Shown: in pieces, positions 7,949 through 9,797 of the stretch
Layout: each line of letters starts with the position of its first letter
Numbering within the stretch: position 1 is the first letter of the stretch
Assembly (NCBI GenBank): GCA_002430075.1
Contig: DJBN01000052.1
Span: forward strand, 462 to 10,258
DNA length: 9,797 nt
Origin: Actinobacteria bacterium UBA5975
GTDB lineage: Bacteria > Actinomycetota > Actinomycetes > Nanopelagicales > Nanopelagicaceae
Direction: 5' to 3'
Notes under the pieces: model-generated
Databases searched by the model: none
Seen by the model: only the letters and a program-made list of their open reading frames with translations
What the model was told of the DNA's origin: nothing
Made by a program: the position numbers and the translations under genes

Positions 7949-7954
7949 TAGTTT
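7949..7954 (+). promoter_or_regulatory. Candidate -10 element for fabG-fabI, leaderless
   Basis: TAGTTT fits TANNNT and ends 6 nt before the fabG ATG, placing a transcription start at the first base of the start codon. An alternative hexamer TAGGGT lies at 7944-7949 and would leave a leader of about 5 nt. The -35 position falls at the start of the divergent DUF3099 gene and shows no good match. No Shine-Dalgarno site precedes fabG. Confidence 0.38.
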
Positions 7955-7960
7955 TCTCTC

Positions 7961-8674
7961 ATGAGCGAGCCCACATCCGTCGCACTAGTCACAGGTGGCA
8001 ATCGTGGTATCGGATTAGCTATTGCAAGGGCTCTCCAATCTTCTGGACATCGCGTGGTAATCACCTATCGCACCGGACCTCCTCCGCAGGGATTCGATGC
8101 AGTGCAGATGGATGTCACAGATTCTGATTCTGTTGATGCTGCGTTTCTATATATCGAAAGTGAAATCGGAGTTCCTGAAATAATTGTGTGTAACGCGGGA
8201 GTCACAAAAGATGGTTTAGTCATGAGAATGAGTGATGAAGACTTTGAAAGCGTCATCGATGCGAACCTGACTGGAGCCTTTCGCGTGTCTAAGCGTGCTA
8301 CGAAAGGTCTACTTAAATTAAAACGTGGAAGGCTTATCTTTATTGGATCAGTGGTTGGGGGAGTAGGAGCAGCAGGACAGGTTAACTACTCATCCTCCAA
8401 GGCAGGCTTAGTTGGAATGGCGCGTTCCTATGCGCGAGAGTTAGGAAGCCGTGGCATTACAGCAAACGTGATTGCACCCGGCTTTGTCGAAACAGATATG
8501 ACTGCTGAAATAGATGATAAACGTAGAACCGATATCGCTACACAAGTTCCACTGGGAAGATTTTCGTCACCGGATGAAATTGCAGATGTCGTAGCATTTA
8601 TCGCATCCAATCAGGCTAGTTATATAACCGGAGCCATCATTCCAGTTGATGGCGGATTAGGGATGGGTCATTAG
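7961..8674 (+). CDS. fabG: 3-oxoacyl-ACP reductase FabG (MabA-like)
   Basis: FabG reduces 3-oxoacyl-ACP to 3-hydroxyacyl-ACP with NADPH in the elongation cycle of type II fatty acid synthesis. The 237-residue classical short-chain dehydrogenase shows the nucleotide-binding TGGNRGIG (11-18), NAG (78-80), catalytic Ser130 (FIGSV), and the YxxxK pair Tyr143/Lys147. The C-terminus SYITGAIIPVDGGLGMGH closely resembles mycobacterial MabA (FabG1). The ATG sits just before the Rossmann strand, as expected, and has no ribosome binding site. fabI follows after a single base, giving the mabA-inhA type operon. Because it is paired with fabI this is most likely the housekeeping FabG and not one of the many other short-chain reductases. 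Confidence 0.94.
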   Translation: MSEPTSVALVTGGNRGIGLAIARALQSSGHRVVITYRTGPPPQGFDAVQMDVTDSDSVDAAFLYIESEIGVPEIIVCNAGVTKDGLVMRMSDEDFESVIDANLTGAFRVSKRATKGLLKLKRGRLIFIGSVVGGVGAAGQVNYSSSKAGLVGMARSYARELGSRGITANVIAPGFVETDMTAEIDDKRRTDIATQVPLGRFSSPDEIADVVAFIASNQASYITGAIIPVDGGLGMGH

Positions 8675-8675
8675 T

Positions 8676-9443
8676 ATGGGAATTCTTGAGGGAAAAAATG
8701 TCCTTGTCACAGGAGTCCTAACCGATGGCTCAATCGCTTTCCATATTGCAAAGATTGCGCAAGAAGAAGGCGCCAATGTTGTATTGACGGGATTTGGTCG
8801 AGCCTTAAGTCTTACAACTCGAATTGCAGGAAGACTGCCACAAGCGGCTCCTATTATTGAACTCGATGTAACAAATCAGGAACATTTAGATCGCTTGGCC
8901 TCCGAAGTACAAAAGCACCTTCCTCATCTTGATGGTGTTGTACATTCAATCGGTTTCGCACCAGAGGCAGCTCTTGGTGGCAATTTCCTTAATACAACAT
9001 GGGAAGATGTTGCAACAGCAGTTCACGTCTCTGCCTTCTCACTTAAATCACTCACCATGGCCTGTAAACCAACATTTAAGGGCGGCGCATCTATCGTCGG
9101 GCTAGATTTTGACGCGCAGGTTGCATGGCCAAAGTACGACTGGATGGGCGTTGCTAAGGCAGCCCTTGAATCCACCTCTCGATATTTAGCGCGCGATCTA
9201 GGCGCAGAGAATATTCGAATCAATTTAGTCGCAGCAGGACCAATACGAACCATGGCAGCGAAATCAATTCCAGGTTTTGATGAGTTCGAAAAAGTCTGGA
9301 ATGACCGAAGCCCACTTGAATGGGATGTCTCAGATCCAGTTCCTGCTGCAAAGGCAGCTGTTGTGCTCTTAAGTGATTGGTTTCCAAAGACCACCGCTGA
9401 GATCATCCACGTTGATGGTGGACTTCACGGAATGGGCGCCTAA
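8676..9443 (+). CDS. fabI: Enoyl-ACP reductase FabI (InhA-like)
   Basis: FabI catalyses the last step of each fatty acid elongation cycle, the NADH-dependent reduction of trans-2-enoyl-ACP. The 255 residues show the divergent nucleotide-binding region VLVTGVLTDGSIAFHIA of enoyl reductases, the HSIGF motif with Ser91 (InhA Ser94), and the catalytic Tyr154/Lys161 pair in YDWMGVAK, with Phe145 nine residues ahead as in InhA. NLVAAGPIRT and the C-terminal DGGLHGMGA are typical. Compared from memory with the 269-residue InhA, the substrate-binding loop after GPIRT is about ten residues shorter, which fits ordinary fatty acid synthesis rather than very long acyl chains. It starts one base after the fabG stop with no ribosome binding site of its own and is probably coupled to it. 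Confidence 0.95.
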   Translation: MGILEGKNVLVTGVLTDGSIAFHIAKIAQEEGANVVLTGFGRALSLTTRIAGRLPQAAPIIELDVTNQEHLDRLASEVQKHLPHLDGVVHSIGFAPEAALGGNFLNTTWEDVATAVHVSAFSLKSLTMACKPTFKGGASIVGLDFDAQVAWPKYDWMGVAKAALESTSRYLARDLGAENIRINLVAAGPIRTMAAKSIPGFDEFEKVWNDRSPLEWDVSDPVPAAKAAVVLLSDWFPKTTAEIIHVDGGLHGMGA

Positions 9444-9690
9444 AGACGGTTTCTTCTCAGATAGGGGCAGATGCCAGCGCGGATTTTTCAATCTAGAGCG
9501 ATTCAGGTAACCTTGCGCCTAGACCAGTAGCCTCACAGCTGTTGCAAGAGGAGCTCACCGCTCCCACCTCTTTCGCTTCGGCGGATTGGTTAGTCGGTAT
9601 AAAGCTAGTAACTCTAGTTTTATCTCTCTATGCGGTGCGCGATTATTGCGGCGACTTGGATACACAAGTAGACCGAACATAGGAGCAGAA
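9444..9690 (+). promoter_or_regulatory. fabI-infC intergenic region and probable infC leader
   Basis: This 247-bp stretch holds no convincing gene and is the longest non-coding run in the window. It contains three small predicted hairpins: 9550-9564 (5-bp stem), 9572-9585 (5-bp stem with one G-U pair and a UUCG tetraloop) and 9599-9623 (10-bp stem). The infC frame stays open upstream from 9523 but offers no ATG or GTG before the IF-3 body. TATAAA at 9598-9603 could be a -10 element, without a clear -35. No strong intrinsic terminator is seen after fabI. A role in control of the infC operon is inferred from position and from the known autoregulation of infC in other bacteria. Confidence 0.45.
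9599..9623. repeat. Inverted repeat in the infC leader (hairpin)
   Basis: The arms ATAAAGCTAG (9599-9608) and CTAGTTTTAT (9614-9623) pair over 10 bp around the 5-nt loop TAACT, with one G-U wobble. The stem is AT-rich and ends in a T run that belongs to the stem, so it resembles a weak terminator or a leader hairpin. It overlaps a TATAAA hexamer, so it could instead be an operator at a promoter. Confidence 0.5.
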
Positions 9691-9693
9691 ATC
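9681..9693 (+). promoter_or_regulatory. infC ribosome binding site and AUC start codon
   Basis: AGGAG at 9681-9685 is followed by a 5-nt spacer and ATC at 9691-9693, which begins the conserved IF-3 N-terminus (ITTEPRINDRIR). This site decides the infC start, because no ATG or GTG exists in frame back to the stop at 9520-9522; only TTG codons at 9586 and 9646 and an ATA at 9679 occur. Rare AUU or AUC starts are established for infC in other bacteria. Confidence 0.75.
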
Positions 9694-9797
9694 ACAACAG
9701 AACCGCGCATTAACGACCGTATCCGTACACCCCAGATTCGTCTCATCAATTACACCGGTGAGCAAGTTGGAGTTGTAGATATCGAAGCAGCGTTAGC
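9691..9797 (+). CDS. infC: Translation initiation factor IF-3 (3' partial)
   Basis: IF-3 binds the 30S ribosomal subunit, prevents premature joining of the subunits and checks the start codon and initiator tRNA. Only the first 35 codons are visible before the window ends. They read TEPRINDRIRTPQIRLI and then GEQVGVVDIEAAL, the hallmark N-terminal domain of actinobacterial IF-3 (compare Streptomyces ISAEPRINDRIR, from memory). The start is taken as ATC at 9691 because a good Shine-Dalgarno site precedes it at the proper distance and no standard start is available. IF-3 normally represses use of such rare codons, so this implies self-limiting expression. rpmI and rplT usually follow but lie outside the window. 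Confidence 0.93.
   Translation, partial: MTTEPRINDRIRTPQIRLINYTGEQVGVVDIEAAL

Noticed and set aside
9023..9406. Minus-strand open frame of 127 codons inside fabI
   Set aside because: It is fully antisense to a clear enoyl reductase, shows no recognisable motif and has no context supporting a gene.
8676..9443. Evidence for mycolic acid synthesis because the gene pair resembles mabA-inhA
   Set aside because: The substrate loop is shorter than in InhA and no mycolate gene is present, so ordinary type II fatty acid synthesis is the safer reading.
9466..9475. GGCAGATGCC as a terminator after fabI
   Set aside because: The stem is only three base pairs and the nearest T run lies 8 nt downstream, which is too weak for an intrinsic terminator.
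9523..9690. N-terminal extension of IF-3 from an upstream TTG
   Set aside because: The extension has no IF-3-like sequence and neither TTG has a good ribosome binding site. The ATC at 9691 has one and matches the family N-terminus.
9555..9749. Minus-strand open frame of 64 codons across the infC leader
   Set aside because: It overlaps the infC start and conserved IF-3 codons on the other strand, its translation looks like no known family, and the region is better explained as a leader.
1..9797. Mobile elements, CRISPR arrays, phage genes or tRNA genes
   Set aside because: Every long frame belongs to a recognised housekeeping or conserved family. I saw no transposase, integrase, spaced direct repeats or cloverleaf-like segment.

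Overview
The window looks like a compact stretch of chromosome from an actinobacterium with moderate GC (by eye below 50%). Three things point there. The SUF gene order, with a Rieske-type ferredoxin between sufD and sufC, is the one I know from Streptomyces and relatives. The fabG and fabI proteins resemble the mycobacterial MabA/InhA pair. DUF3099 is an actinobacterial family. Low GC, very short intergenic gaps and apparent leaderless starts fit a streamlined free-living lineage such as the freshwater Nanopelagicales (acI), but this placement is inference.

Positions 1-5095 (+) carry the SUF iron-sulfur cluster operon: sufB (5' end cut off), sufD, a small Rieske [2Fe-2S] protein, sufC, sufS, sufU and a SufT/MIP18-family gene. 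The genes abut or overlap (TAATG, TAGATG, ATGA), so translational coupling is likely. SufS removes sulfur from cysteine, SufU relays it, the SufBCD scaffold builds the cluster, and SufT probably helps mature client proteins. The Rieske protein may supply electrons.

Positions 5116-6981 (+) hold a fused ABC-B type exporter. It may be read from the SUF transcript or from a weak candidate promoter just upstream. Its 3' end overlaps, tail to tail by 39 bp, a minus-strand pair: a SURF1-family cytochrome oxidase assembly protein (TTG start) and, upstream of it, a DUF3099 membrane protein.

A 27-bp divergent gap (7934-7960) separates DUF3099 from fabG-fabI (7961-9443, +), the reductases of type II fatty acid synthesis. 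Both divergent genes lack a Shine-Dalgarno site, and each has a TANNNT hexamer ending exactly 6 nt before its ATG, so both may be leaderless.

Positions 9444-9690 form a gene-poor leader with several small hairpins. After it, infC (translation factor IF-3) begins at an apparent AUC start codon behind a good Shine-Dalgarno site and runs off the end of the window.

I see no mobile element, CRISPR array, tRNA, rRNA or clearly undescribed multi-gene system. The points most worth a second look are regulatory: the infC start and leader, the symmetric divergent promoter, and the antisense gene overlap.
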